From an uncultured Campylobacter sp. (GTDB taxonomy: Bacteria > Campylobacterota > Campylobacteria > Campylobacterales > Campylobacteraceae): a DNA stretch of 20,245 nucleotides. A program made the position numbers and the translations under genes. Each line of letters opens with the position of its first letter. Position 1 is the stretch's first letter. Positions 6,404 through 14,342 of the stretch are shown piece by piece. Where the stretch lies: NCBI RefSeq assembly GCF_938030815.1, contig NZ_CALHII010000192.1, positions 1 through 20,245 of the forward strand, given 5' to 3'. The notes below the pieces were generated by a model. The model was not told the DNA's origin. It made no database searches and saw only the letters and a program-made list of their open reading frames with translations.

Positions 6404-9316
6404 TTGAAAAATTTGCCCTCTAAAAATCTCTTTGTCTACACCAGCTCGCGTGCGCTACGCGCGGCGCTACAAAGCGAGAGGGGCGGCGTGTTGGCGCCAA
6501 GGATTACGTTGGCGGAATTCTACGAAAAGGCGCTTTTTGTGCCGGATCTTGTCGCTTGCGGCGAGATAGATCGCGCGCTTTTTATGAAGCAGGCGGTGAG
6601 TGAGAGCAAGCGCGCAGGCGAGAGGCTTAAATTCCCTAGCGAGCTTTACGAGTTTATGCGCAACCGCGAGTATCTTTTCGGTTTTTTCAAGGAGCTTGCG
6701 ACGGAGCGCGTGAGTATCGATGCGCTCGATCTTAGCGACACCTACGCGTGGTATGCCGAGCATTTTGAAATTCTGCGAGAGCTAGCGAGGGCGTATGCAA
6801 GGATTTTGCGTGAGCATGGATTTTACGACGAGATCACGCTGCCCGCGCTTTATGAGCTAAACGAATCCTATCTGCGCGGATTTGAGCGGATAGAAATCAA
6901 CATCGACGGCAATCCTAGCGCATTTGAGTTCGAGGTTTTTAAGCGCGCTGCGGAGCTTAGCGAGGTTGTGCTGAGCTTTAGAGCCACGACCTTAAATTCC
7001 AAGCCCGTGCGTGCGGTGGAGGAGCTTTGCGGCATAAGTCTAGAGCCAGGTTTTGCATACCGCGTAAATCTTAGTACGGGTGAAATTCTAAGCCGAGAGC
7101 CGCTAAGCATGGGCGGAGCGGTTGTGTGTAGAGGCTTTGAGCTGCGAAGCTTGCAGGCAGGCTACGTTTTTGAAAAAATTTCATCCTTCGTGCGCGTGGG
7201 CATCGCGCCGGAGCGCATCGCGGTAATTTTGCCCGACGAGAGTTTCGCCGGCACGCTGCGGCTTTACGACGAGCGCATCGCAAGGGCTCGCGGCTCGCAC
7301 CGTATGCTAAATTTCGCGATGGGAGAGAAGCTTAAAGATAGCCTATTTTACGTAACGCTAGAGAAAATTTCGCAGTGCTTAAAAGAAGCGCGCACGCCGA
7401 AATTTGGCGTAGATTACCGCGCATTAAAAAGCCCGGACGGAGAATTTTTCGATACGAAGGATTCCGCGACACAGCAAAATTTAGCGCTAGGTAATTTCGC
7501 TTCTGAGAATTCTGCATCGCAAAATTTTGCACAGCAAAATTCCGCGTTTGATTGCGAAATTTTTTCAAATTCTAAAGCGGATTTAAATTTTATGTCTGCA
7601 CGAGAGTTTGAAAATACGGAAAATTTTGAAATTTTGCGCGAAATTTCAGCGGAACGCGCGAATAGCGCGGAGGGGCAAAGCTTTTCTTTTGATATTGCGG
7701 AGTTTCAAGAGCCCTTAGAGTGTGCGCAGCAGCCCGATTATTCGGTTAGCGCAAAACGGCAGGAGCTTTCAAAGAAGCAGCAAGGGAGCCTACGACACTC
7801 TATGCAGCGGGAGCATATAGAGCTTGAGGAAGAAGATGGGTATTCAAAAAGCCCTAAACAGCGCGATCGCTTTAGGCACCCTAAAATACGCGAGGGCGCA
7901 GATGAGTATCCGCAGCGCCCAAACCCACAGGAGCTTGATCTGTTTTTTGCGAGTGTGGGCGTGGATGAGGCACTTTTTGGTGAGTTCGCACGCGATTTTG
8001 CAAAGCAAGTAAGCTTCGAGCATTTTGAGGCGCTAATTATCAAGCTCGCCTATTTACCTAAAATTAGCGACGCGCTGCTGCAAGAAAAGTTAAAAGAGCC
8101 GCTATATCTAATTAAAATTTTGCTTCGAAAATTTAAGGACGAAAACCTAAGCTTGGGCAATCTAATCGATCTTTTTTTGTTAGAAATTTCGCGCATTAAG
8201 CTCGATGATGTTCGTGGCGGAAAGGTCACGGTAATGGGGCTTTTAGAGAGCCGTGGGCTACAATTTGATGGCGTGATAATCCCCGATTTTAACGATGATC
8301 TGGTGCCTAAGCGCAGTAACGGAGAGATGTTTTTAAACTCTGCTTTGCGCGCTAGAGCAGGGCTCATCAGCCATGCAGACCGCGAAAATTTACAAAGATT
8401 TTACTACGACGGCTTGCTAAGAGGCGCTAAAAAAAGCGCGATTTGCTATCTGCAGAGCGTCGAGAAGTTGCCTTCGCGGTTTTTGAAAAGCTTTGAAGTG
8501 CAACAAGACGCGGAATTTTCGCAGGAGGATTATTTGCGGCTTTTTGGGCGAGAGGAATTTAAGCCCGCCTTATGCGGACAAGAAGATCCCGTGGCTCGCC
8601 ATGATTTTTTTGCCGAGGAGCTGTCGTTTTCGCGGCTGGATACGTTTTTAGAATGCAAGAGGAAGTATTATTACCGCTACGTTTTCGGGCTGAAGGAGGG
8701 GCTAAAATTTGGCGATGACAATGCGCTTTTGGGCAAAATTTTACATACGAGTTTTCAGCGTTTATACGAGCGAGCGGGGATGAAATTTAGCATGGAAAAA
8801 TTTCGCCCTATTTATTCGCAGCTTGCGCGAGAAGCAGGGATTGCGCGCTTTGATGCGGAGCTTGAGCTAAAATCGGTAGAAAAGCTAGCTAGGCTTTTAG
8901 AAGAGCATGAGCAAATTTGGAGCTTTAGCGGTAGTGAAGTATCGCTAAAAGGCGAGCTTGACGGAGTGCGGCTGAGCGGGCGGATCGACCGCATCGACGA
9001 AGATAAGGCAGGGCGGAAGTTTATCATCGATTACAAACGTGGTTCGGCTAAAAAGCATATGGAAAAATTCCAGCTTACGTTTTATCGCGCGCTTTTGGCT
9101 CAGGAGTGCGAATGCGCCTATCTGTCGCTAAAAGATTGCGCGTTTGCGGCTCCTGGCGACAAAACGCCTAGCTTAGAAAATCTACGCGAGACGCTAAGCT
9201 CTATCGGCAAGGAATTTGCAAGCGAGGTCGCTTTTACGCGTACGGAGGCGGTGCAAAGTTGCGAATATTGCGATTATAAAATCATTTGCAAGGGGCAGAT
9301 CGATGGCAAAATTTGA
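6404..9316 (+). CDS. addB: AddB: iron-sulfur PD-(D/E)XK nuclease subunit of AddAB, with a low-complexity insert
   Basis: AddB pairs with AddA in the RecBCD-like helicase-nuclease that resects double-strand breaks for RecA. TTG start: AAAGGA at 6392-6397 is 6 bases upstream and there is no ATG nearby. The N-terminal half is UvrD-like but I see no Walker A loop, so this subunit probably does not drive unwinding. VTVMGLLESRGLQFDGVIIP is a degenerate helicase-like motif. The C-terminal nuclease has Asp862 (GRIDRID) and Asp876-Tyr-Lys878 (IIDYKRG). Cys751 (FLECKRK) plus Cys953, Cys956 and Cys962 (C-x2-C-x5-C) match the AddB [4Fe-4S] staple. Residues about 346-508 are an unusual Q/N/S/E-rich insert that makes the protein 970 residues long. 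addA starts inside its last codons, so expression is coupled. Confidence 0.92.
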   Translation: MKNLPSKNLFVYTSSRALRAALQSERGGVLAPRITLAEFYEKALFVPDLVACGEIDRALFMKQAVSESKRAGERLKFPSELYEFMRNREYLFGFFKELATERVSIDALDLSDTYAWYAEHFEILRELARAYARILREHGFYDEITLPALYELNESYLRGFERIEINIDGNPSAFEFEVFKRAAELSEVVLSFRATTLNSKPVRAVEELCGISLEPGFAYRVNLSTGEILSREPLSMGGAVVCRGFELRSLQAGYVFEKISSFVRVGIAPERIAVILPDESFAGTLRLYDERIARARGSHRMLNFAMGEKLKDSLFYVTLEKISQCLKEARTPKFGVDYRALKSPDGEFFDTKDSATQQNLALGNFASENSASQNFAQQNSAFDCEIFSNSKADLNFMSAREFENTENFEILREISAERANSAEGQSFSFDIAEFQEPLECAQQPDYSVSAKRQELSKKQQGSLRHSMQREHIELEEEDGYSKSPKQRDRFRHPKIREGADEYPQRPNPQELDLFFASVGVDEALFGEFARDFAKQVSFEHFEALIIKLAYLPKISDALLQEKLKEPLYLIKILLRKFKDENLSLGNLIDLFLLEISRIKLDDVRGGKVTVMGLLESRGLQFDGVIIPDFNDDLVPKRSNGEMFLNSALRARAGLISHADRENLQRFYYDGLLRGAKKSAICYLQSVEKLPSRFLKSFEVQQDAEFSQEDYLRLFGREEFKPALCGQEDPVARHDFFAEELSFSRLDTFLECKRKYYYRYVFGLKEGLKFGDDNALLGKILHTSFQRLYERAGMKFSMEKFRPIYSQLAREAGIARFDAELELKSVEKLARLLEEHEQIWSFSGSEVSLKGELDGVRLSGRIDRIDEDKAGRKFIIDYKRGSAKKHMEKFQLTFYRALLAQECECAYLSLKDCAFAAPGDKTPSLENLRETLSSIGKEFASEVAFTRTEAVQSCEYCDYKIICKGQIDGKI

Positions 9317-12221
9317 AAATTATCTGGCGCTTGAAGCAAGCGCAGGCAGCGGCAAGACCTTCAATCTTGCAGTGAGGTTCATCGAGCTGGTGCTAAAAGG
9401 CGAGCCGATCAATGAAATTTTAGCGCTTACCTTTACTAAAAAAGCGGCTGCTGAGATGAAAACGCGTATCGTGGAGAAATTTCAAAATTTGCTGCTTTTG
9501 CAGGATGGCTCGCTAAAGCCTAGCGCCGAGCTGGAGCAGATTTGTGCTGATTTAGGGCTAAGCGCGGATGAGGTTTTAGCAGCGCAGCAGCGGCTGCTAA
9601 GCAAATTTTTAAGCGAGAGTCTAAACGTCTTTACCTTCGATGCGTTTTTTGCAAAAGCTCTACGCTCCTTTGCGCTAAACAGCGGCATCGATCCAGGCTT
9701 TGAAAACGACGAAAGCATACTAGGCGTGCAGCAGGCGGCGTTTTTAGGCGCGATTTGTAAAAACGAAGCGCTATTAAGAGAGGTCGTGGATTATGTAAGC
9801 GACTCTGGAATGACAAAGAGCGAGTTTTTAAATAGCTTGCAAAGCATTTGGAGAGGCGATATAAGCATAAATCCGCCCACGTTTCCTGCAAGCTCGGCGC
9901 TAGCAGAGATAAATGAAATTTTATCCTGCTTGCAAAAAGCGGCAAGAGATGCGTGCGTAAGCGCTGGAGCCGTAAATGGGCTAAGCCCTGTTAGTGATCT
10001 GTCAAAATTATCCTCTGGTTTCATTCTTTCGGCTCTTGCCAACGGCAGTTTCGATTATCCGCGCTCGCAGCTTAAAAAAATTTCGCATTTTGACGGCGAG
10101 CTAGCAAGGCTAAAAGACGCCATAGCTCGCGAAATAGCGTGGATGGATGCGACATATGCGGCTAAGCTGGCAGGACTAATTAAAATTTATGCCGAAGCGC
10201 TTAAATCAGTGCAGCGCAAAAGCGGCAAGCTCACGTTCGGTGATGTCACTGCAGCCGTGCACTCGCTGCTAAATCCAAGCGCAGAGGCGTTACAGGGCAA
10301 CCGCGAGCTTTTGTATTTCAGGCTCGATTCTAAAATCACGCATATTTTAATCGACGAATTCCAAGATACCGACATTTGCCAGTATGAAATCATGCTGCCG
10401 CTAATCTCTGAGGCGCTTGCTGGCAAAGGGGCGGAAGAGCGCTGTGGCAGCTTTTTTTACGTAGGCGATAAAAAACAGAGCATCTATAAATTTCGCGGCG
10501 CGGAGAGAAAAATTTTTGATATTTTGCGCGAGCAGTTTAGTCAAATCAAAACGCATAGTCTGCCGCGCAATTATCGCAGCTTAAAACTCATCGTAAAATT
10601 TGTAAATGAGATCTTGCGCGATAAATTTGCGTCTTATGAAGATCAAATCGCGGCAAATAAGCTAGATAACGATCTGCCTACTTCGGTGCTGCAAAAAATC
10701 AAGAACTATCCGCTTTCTCATCCGCGAATGCCGCTATTTGAGGTACAAAGCGACGATTACGGCTATGTAGCAGCGTTTTCATACGACGACGTGCTAAAGG
10801 GGGCTGCGGAGCAAGCGCGCAGACTTGTTGAGGAGTGCGGCGTAAGAGCTGATGATATCGCGATTTTATGCTGGAAAAACGAGCATGTAAGCGCGCTAAA
10901 AGAGATGCTATCGGAATTCTGCGAGGTTTGCAGCGGCTCAAATAAGGCTCTGCGTTGCAGCGAGCAGGTAAATGCCGTAATTCAATATGCGAAATTTTGC
11001 GTAGGTGGCGATGAAATTTATCTACGAAACGCCGAAGCGATTTTAGGTAGGCGGCTTAAAAAAATAGCGGTCGATCTGCATAAAAATGCGCAAAAAACGG
11101 CGGAATTTATCGCTAGCACGCTGAAATTAAATTTTGTCGATCCGGATCTACTGCTATTTTTTGAGACGCTGGCAAAATTTAATAGTTTTAGCGAGTATCT
11201 GTTTGCAAACGACGAAACGGAGGTATTTGCCAAGGAACAAAGCGGCATTAAAATTATGACCGTGCATAAGTCCAAGGGGCTTCAGTTCCCGCACGTAATC
11301 GTTTGCGACCGCATCGGAGGAAAAGACCGGGGTGAGAGCTCAAAGCTCGCGACGGACTATGATTTCGCCACGCATAAGTGGAGGATTTTTTATAAATTTG
11401 CGAGCAGAAAGAGCTTGGATGCGGAATTTGCAGCGCTAATGGATGAAAACGATCGCTCTGCACACGAAGAGGATATAAACAAGCTCTACGTGGCATTTAC
11501 CCGCGCCGAACGTTCACTCATCATCGTAAAACGCTCCGAGGCAAAAATAGATCAATACAATTATAGCTTTTTTTCGCCTTACGCCAAAAAGACCAAGGGC
11601 GCGGGCGTAGTGGAGTGGCTGGATATCCCGGATTTTCAATACGGCTACGTAATCCCAAGCTCCGTAAAATCAGAAGAGCAGCCGCCGCGCAAAAAGATCG
11701 CGCTTGTAGCGGGCGAGCCTCAAAGTGCGCAAGAAAAAGCAGGCGGCGGCGAAGCGGAGGCGCTAAGCGCGATATATTTCGGCGAGGCGCTGCACTATGC
11801 TCTGGAGATGAGCGAAGGATTTGCGGCGGATGAAATTTTACGAGGAGTAAGCCTGGCAAGAGGTCGCTACGCTAAATTTTTAAATGACGCGGATTTTGAA
11901 AATATCGCGGCGCGGGCGCTAGGACTAAGCAAAAACGAGGAATTTTTAGCTCTGATAAGAGGCGCTAAAGCTTATAAAGAGATGCCGATCAAAAGCGCGG
12001 AGGGTGATCTTTTGCGCGTGGATCTGGCGTGCTTTGGGCAGGATGAAATTTTGCTTTTTGACTATAAAAGCTCCGAAAAATACCTCGCGCAAAACAAAGC
12101 TCAAGTGGCGCGGTATAAAAGCGTGATCCGCGAGTTTTATCCGCATGCGCGAGTGCGCGCCTTCGTGCTGGCTCTCGAAGCTGCGGGCGCTAAGCTGATC
12201 GAAGTGAATGAGGAGGGATAA
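9303..12221 (+). CDS. addA: AddA: helicase-nuclease subunit of AddAB
   Basis: AddA is the UvrD/SF1A motor and second nuclease of AddAB. I start it at ATG 9303 (972 residues): AAGGGG at 9290-9295 precedes it and the protein then opens directly into the Walker A strand. The frame runs on to 9216 but that part lies inside addB. Motifs in order: Walker A EASAGSGKT (about 11-19), Ia LALTFTKKAAAEMKTRI, II IDEFQDT (351-355 DEFQD), III YVGDKKQSIYKFRGA, IV NYRS, V TVHKSKGLQ (654-659), VI YVAFTRAERS (from 729). The C-terminal RecB-type nuclease has FGEALHYALE, Asp907 and Asp920-Tyr-Lys922. All catalytic motifs look intact. It overlaps addB by 14 bases, and in C. jejuni the order addB-addA-rplM-rpsI is the same. 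Confidence 0.95.
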   Translation: MAKFENYLALEASAGSGKTFNLAVRFIELVLKGEPINEILALTFTKKAAAEMKTRIVEKFQNLLLLQDGSLKPSAELEQICADLGLSADEVLAAQQRLLSKFLSESLNVFTFDAFFAKALRSFALNSGIDPGFENDESILGVQQAAFLGAICKNEALLREVVDYVSDSGMTKSEFLNSLQSIWRGDISINPPTFPASSALAEINEILSCLQKAARDACVSAGAVNGLSPVSDLSKLSSGFILSALANGSFDYPRSQLKKISHFDGELARLKDAIAREIAWMDATYAAKLAGLIKIYAEALKSVQRKSGKLTFGDVTAAVHSLLNPSAEALQGNRELLYFRLDSKITHILIDEFQDTDICQYEIMLPLISEALAGKGAEERCGSFFYVGDKKQSIYKFRGAERKIFDILREQFSQIKTHSLPRNYRSLKLIVKFVNEILRDKFASYEDQIAANKLDNDLPTSVLQKIKNYPLSHPRMPLFEVQSDDYGYVAAFSYDDVLKGAAEQARRLVEECGVRADDIAILCWKNEHVSALKEMLSEFCEVCSGSNKALRCSEQVNAVIQYAKFCVGGDEIYLRNAEAILGRRLKKIAVDLHKNAQKTAEFIASTLKLNFVDPDLLLFFETLAKFNSFSEYLFANDETEVFAKEQSGIKIMTVHKSKGLQFPHVIVCDRIGGKDRGESSKLATDYDFATHKWRIFYKFASRKSLDAEFAALMDENDRSAHEEDINKLYVAFTRAERSLIIVKRSEAKIDQYNYSFFSPYAKKTKGAGVVEWLDIPDFQYGYVIPSSVKSEEQPPRKKIALVAGEPQSAQEKAGGGEAEALSAIYFGEALHYALEMSEGFAADEILRGVSLARGRYAKFLNDADFENIAARALGLSKNEEFLALIRGAKAYKEMPIKSAEGDLLRVDLACFGQDEILLFDYKSSEKYLAQNKAQVARYKSVIREFYPHARVRAFVLALEAAGAKLIEVNEEG

Positions 12222-12264
12222 AATTTTAAAGCTTAGATGAAATTTGAGCGCAGATAGATTAAAG

Positions 12265-12283
12265 ATAGCTTAAATTAAGCTAT
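12265..12283. promoter_or_regulatory. Perfect 19-bp dyad upstream of rplM promoter
   Basis: ATAGCTTAA-A-TTAAGCTAT is a perfect palindrome with a one-base centre. It ends 17 bases before the TATAAT at 12301 and so covers the -35 zone. It could be an operator for a dimeric regulator, or part of a small hairpin at the end of the addAB transcript. It has no uridine tail. Confidence 0.35.
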
Positions 12284-12300
12284 ACATAAGGATATTTCTA

Positions 12301-12306
12301 TATAAT
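12301..12306 (+). promoter_or_regulatory. -10 element of the rplM-rpsI promoter
   Basis: TATAAT matches the vegetative -10 consensus exactly and lies 30 bases before the rplM start codon. The AT-rich run upstream (ATAAGGATATTTCTA) and the lack of a clear -35 are typical of Campylobacter. Confidence 0.6.
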
Positions 12307-12336
12307 CACAGCTCAAATTTTAATAAGGCGGAAACC

Positions 12337-12762
12337 ATGACAGAAATTACAAAGCCTAGCGAAGTTAAGCGCGACTGGGTCGTTATCGACGCGACCGACA
12401 AAAGATTCGGTAGAATGCTTACCGAAGTCGCCGTATTGCTACGCGGCAAACACAAACCAAGCTATACTCCAAACGTGGATTGCGGAGACTACGTCGTTAT
12501 CATCAACGCTTCAAAAGCCGTATTTACCGGCAATAACAAAGGCGACGACAAACTTTATCACAGCTACTCGGGCTATTTCGGAAGCGTAAAGAGCGTGAAA
12601 TTTCAAGACCTGCTTAAAAACAATCCCGCAAAGCTCTACAGACTTGCGGTTCGCGGCATGCTTCCTAAGACGAAGCTCGGCAAGGCGATGATCAAAAAGC
12701 TATTCGTATATGAAGGCGGCGAGCACCCTCATACTGCGCAAACAACTAAAAAAGGAAAATAA
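12337..12762 (+). CDS. rplM: 50S ribosomal protein L13
   Basis: This 141-residue protein of the large ribosomal subunit binds 23S rRNA early in assembly. Family blocks are WVVIDATDKRFGRMLTEVA, LLRGKHKPSYTPNVDCGDYV, HSYSGYFG and the signature RLAVRGMLPKTKLGKAMIKK, ending with the YEGGEHPHTAQ tail. Length is normal. AAGGCGG at 12325-12331 is the ribosome-binding site. It forms the usual rplM-rpsI operon, with a two-base gap to the next gene, and a consensus -10 lies just upstream. Confidence 0.98.
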   Translation: MTEITKPSEVKRDWVVIDATDKRFGRMLTEVAVLLRGKHKPSYTPNVDCGDYVVIINASKAVFTGNNKGDDKLYHSYSGYFGSVKSVKFQDLLKNNPAKLYRLAVRGMLPKTKLGKAMIKKLFVYEGGEHPHTAQTTKKGK

Positions 12763-12764
12763 TC

Positions 12765-13154
12765 ATGGCGACAATTTATGCAACCGGAAAGAGAAAAACT
12801 GCCGTAGCTAAGGTTTGGGTAAAACCGGGAAGCGGCAAGATCGTAGTAAACGGTATGGATCTAAACACCTGGCTAGGCGGTCACGAGGCGATCAAGCTAA
12901 GAGTCGTTCAGCCGCTTTTGGCGACCAAGCAAGAGACCTCGATGGATATCACCGCGCAGACTTTGGGCGGCGGATATTCGGCTCAAGCGGATGCGCTAAA
13001 GCACGGAATTTCAAAAGCGCTTGCCGCGATGGATAAGGATTTTAGAGCGGCTCTCAAGCCAAAAGGTTTACTAACTCGCGATAGTCGCGTGGTCGAGCGA
13101 AAGAAATTCGGTCGCCGCAAAGCGCGTAGAAGTCCGCAGTTTTCTAAGAGATAA
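12765..13154 (+). CDS. rpsI: 30S ribosomal protein S9
   Basis: This 129-residue small-subunit protein has a basic C-terminal tail that reaches the decoding-site tRNA. It opens with the typical YATGKRKTAVAKVWVKPGSGKI. QTLGGGYSAQADALKHGISKAL and the terminal block LLTRDSRVVERKKFGRRKAR follow, and the protein ends in QFSKR. It sits two bases after rplM, with AAAGGAAAA just before the start. A long dyad 6 bases past the stop probably ends the transcript. Confidence 0.98.
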   Translation: MATIYATGKRKTAVAKVWVKPGSGKIVVNGMDLNTWLGGHEAIKLRVVQPLLATKQETSMDITAQTLGGGYSAQADALKHGISKALAAMDKDFRAALKPKGLLTRDSRVVERKKFGRRKARRSPQFSKR

Positions 13155-13160
13155 TGTTTT

Positions 13161-13196
13161 TTACAAATTTGTGACGAAATTGTCACGAATTTGTAA
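13161..13196. terminator. Long hairpin between rpsI and cadF
   Basis: TTACAAATTTGTGAC, loop GAAATT, GTCACGAATTTGTAA: 15-bp arms with a single G-U wobble. The stem begins 6 bases after the rpsI stop. A T run (GTTTTTT) lies on the 5' side and an AT-rich run (ATTCTTTAAAAATTTT) on the 3' side. It is most simply the rplM-rpsI terminator. It also lies just upstream of the cadF promoter, so a regulatory role cannot be excluded. Confidence 0.6.
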
Positions 13197-13213
13197 ATTC
13201 TTTAAAAATTTTA

Positions 13214-13222
13214 TGGTAATAT
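13214..13222 (+). promoter_or_regulatory. Extended -10 promoter for cadF (predicted)
   Basis: TGGTAATAT is TGn plus TAATAT, 31 bases before the cadF ATG. No -35 is visible. TATAAC at 13229-13234 is a weaker alternative and too close to the ribosome-binding site. Confidence 0.45.
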
Positions 13223-13253
13223 CGAATTATAACTTTATTTGAAAGGATGTTTA

Positions 13254-14276
13254 ATGAAGAAAGTTCTACTTGCATTAAGCTTGTGTGCATCTAGCGCATT
13301 GCTCGCTACAGATGCTGATTATCACTGGGAGATTACCCCTACTGTTGGCGGAATGACTCATGAGGGAAATATGGATTTAGATTCGAATTTTATGTTCGGT
13401 CTACGTCTTGCCAAAAATCTACAAGATTCGTTTATCGATCAAGTAGAGGTTGGTTTTGATTACTCTCGCAATATTGGTGTAGAGGATTTAGCTCACAGAG
13501 CAGGCAACGATAAGCCTGACGCTAAATATTATCACATCAATGCTGTAAAAGACTTGGTAAATTTCACCGATAATTTCAAATTATACGGCTTGCTAGGTCT
13601 TGGCTATATGGATTACACTAAAGACGTTTACAACGATGGCGATCAAGATAGCGGCTTCGGTCAATACGGCTTGGGTCTAAAATACTACATTACCGACAAT
13701 TTCGCTACAAAACTTGAAGCACGCGATGCTATCAGATTTGACGACGGCAACCACGTATTGTTCTATACTCTAGGCTTTGCAGTTGATTTTGGCAAGAGAT
13801 ATGCTGACGCAGCTCCAGCTGCCGCTCCGGCTCCTACAGGCTGCAAAGACGCAGATAACGACGGCGTATGCGATAATGTCGATAGATGCCCAGGCACACC
13901 TGCTGGCGTAGTTGTAGATGAATATGGTTGCGAGAAGGTTATTAGATTAAATTTGGGCGTAAATTTCGCTACAGATAGCTCAAAAATTTCTCCTGAGTTT
14001 ATGAACCAGATCAAAAACGTAAGCGACGTGCTAGTAGCTCACCCTGATTACAAAGTAATTCTAGAGGGTCACACCGATAGCACCGGCTCGAATGCATATA
14101 ATCAAAAGCTTTCCGAGCGCAGAGCTGCTGCAGTTGGAGGTGCGCTTAAGAGCTTCGGCGTAGATGCTAGCAGAATCACCACTGTAGGATATGGCGAGAC
14201 TAAGCCTATCGCTACAAACGCTACTAAAGCAGGCCGCGCTCAAAATAGACGCGTTGATGCTAAATTTAGAAAATAA
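13254..14276 (+). CDS. cadF: CadF-like OmpA-family outer-membrane protein
   Basis: The protein has 340 residues from ATG 13254, with AAAGGA (13242-13247) 6 bases before; the in-frame TTG at 13239 is unlikely. A signal peptide (about 1-18, ending SSALLA) leads to an eight-stranded OmpA-type barrel. A Pro/Ala hinge follows, then a Cys-bounded Asp/Asn-rich thrombospondin-3-like segment (197-226, with DADNDGVCD). Last is an OmpA C-terminal peptidoglycan-binding domain (GHTDSTGSNAYNQKLSERRA, GRAQNRRVDAKF). Position between rpsI and a HAD hydrolase is that of C. jejuni cadF. There CadF binds fibronectin through a FRLS motif. The aligned stretch here is KYYITDNFATKLEARD, so FRLS is replaced by YYIT (144-147). 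The structural OmpA-like role is secure, while fibronectin binding is doubtful. Confidence 0.93.
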   Translation: MKKVLLALSLCASSALLATDADYHWEITPTVGGMTHEGNMDLDSNFMFGLRLAKNLQDSFIDQVEVGFDYSRNIGVEDLAHRAGNDKPDAKYYHINAVKDLVNFTDNFKLYGLLGLGYMDYTKDVYNDGDQDSGFGQYGLGLKYYITDNFATKLEARDAIRFDDGNHVLFYTLGFAVDFGKRYADAAPAAAPAPTGCKDADNDGVCDNVDRCPGTPAGVVVDEYGCEKVIRLNLGVNFATDSSKISPEFMNQIKNVSDVLVAHPDYKVILEGHTDSTGSNAYNQKLSERRAAAVGGALKSFGVDASRITTVGYGETKPIATNATKAGRAQNRRVDAKFRK

Positions 14277-14295
14277 TCTTTTCTAGATCCACATA

Positions 14296-14321
14296 AGCGG
14301 AGCTTCGGCTCCGCTTTTTTT
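14296..14321 (+). terminator. Rho-independent terminator after cadF
   Basis: An 8-bp perfect stem AGCGGAGC / GCTCCGCT with a TTCG tetraloop is followed by six T. It starts 19 bases after the cadF stop and is the clearest terminator in the window. Confidence 0.95.
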
Positions 14322-14342
14322 ATATCCAAATTAAATTTTAAA

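Noticed and set aside
9216..9302. Longer addA N-terminus starting at 9216
   Set aside because: The extra 29 residues lie inside addB, are Arg/Ala-rich and unlike the family; ATG 9303 has a good ribosome-binding site.
11615..11833. Plus-strand Arg-rich open frame inside addA
   Set aside because: It is a shifted-frame shadow of addA with no start signals.
13171..13187. CRP-like site (TGTGA ... TCAC) before cadF
   Set aside because: The half-sites are 8 bases apart instead of 6, and they are part of a longer hairpin beside the rpsI stop.
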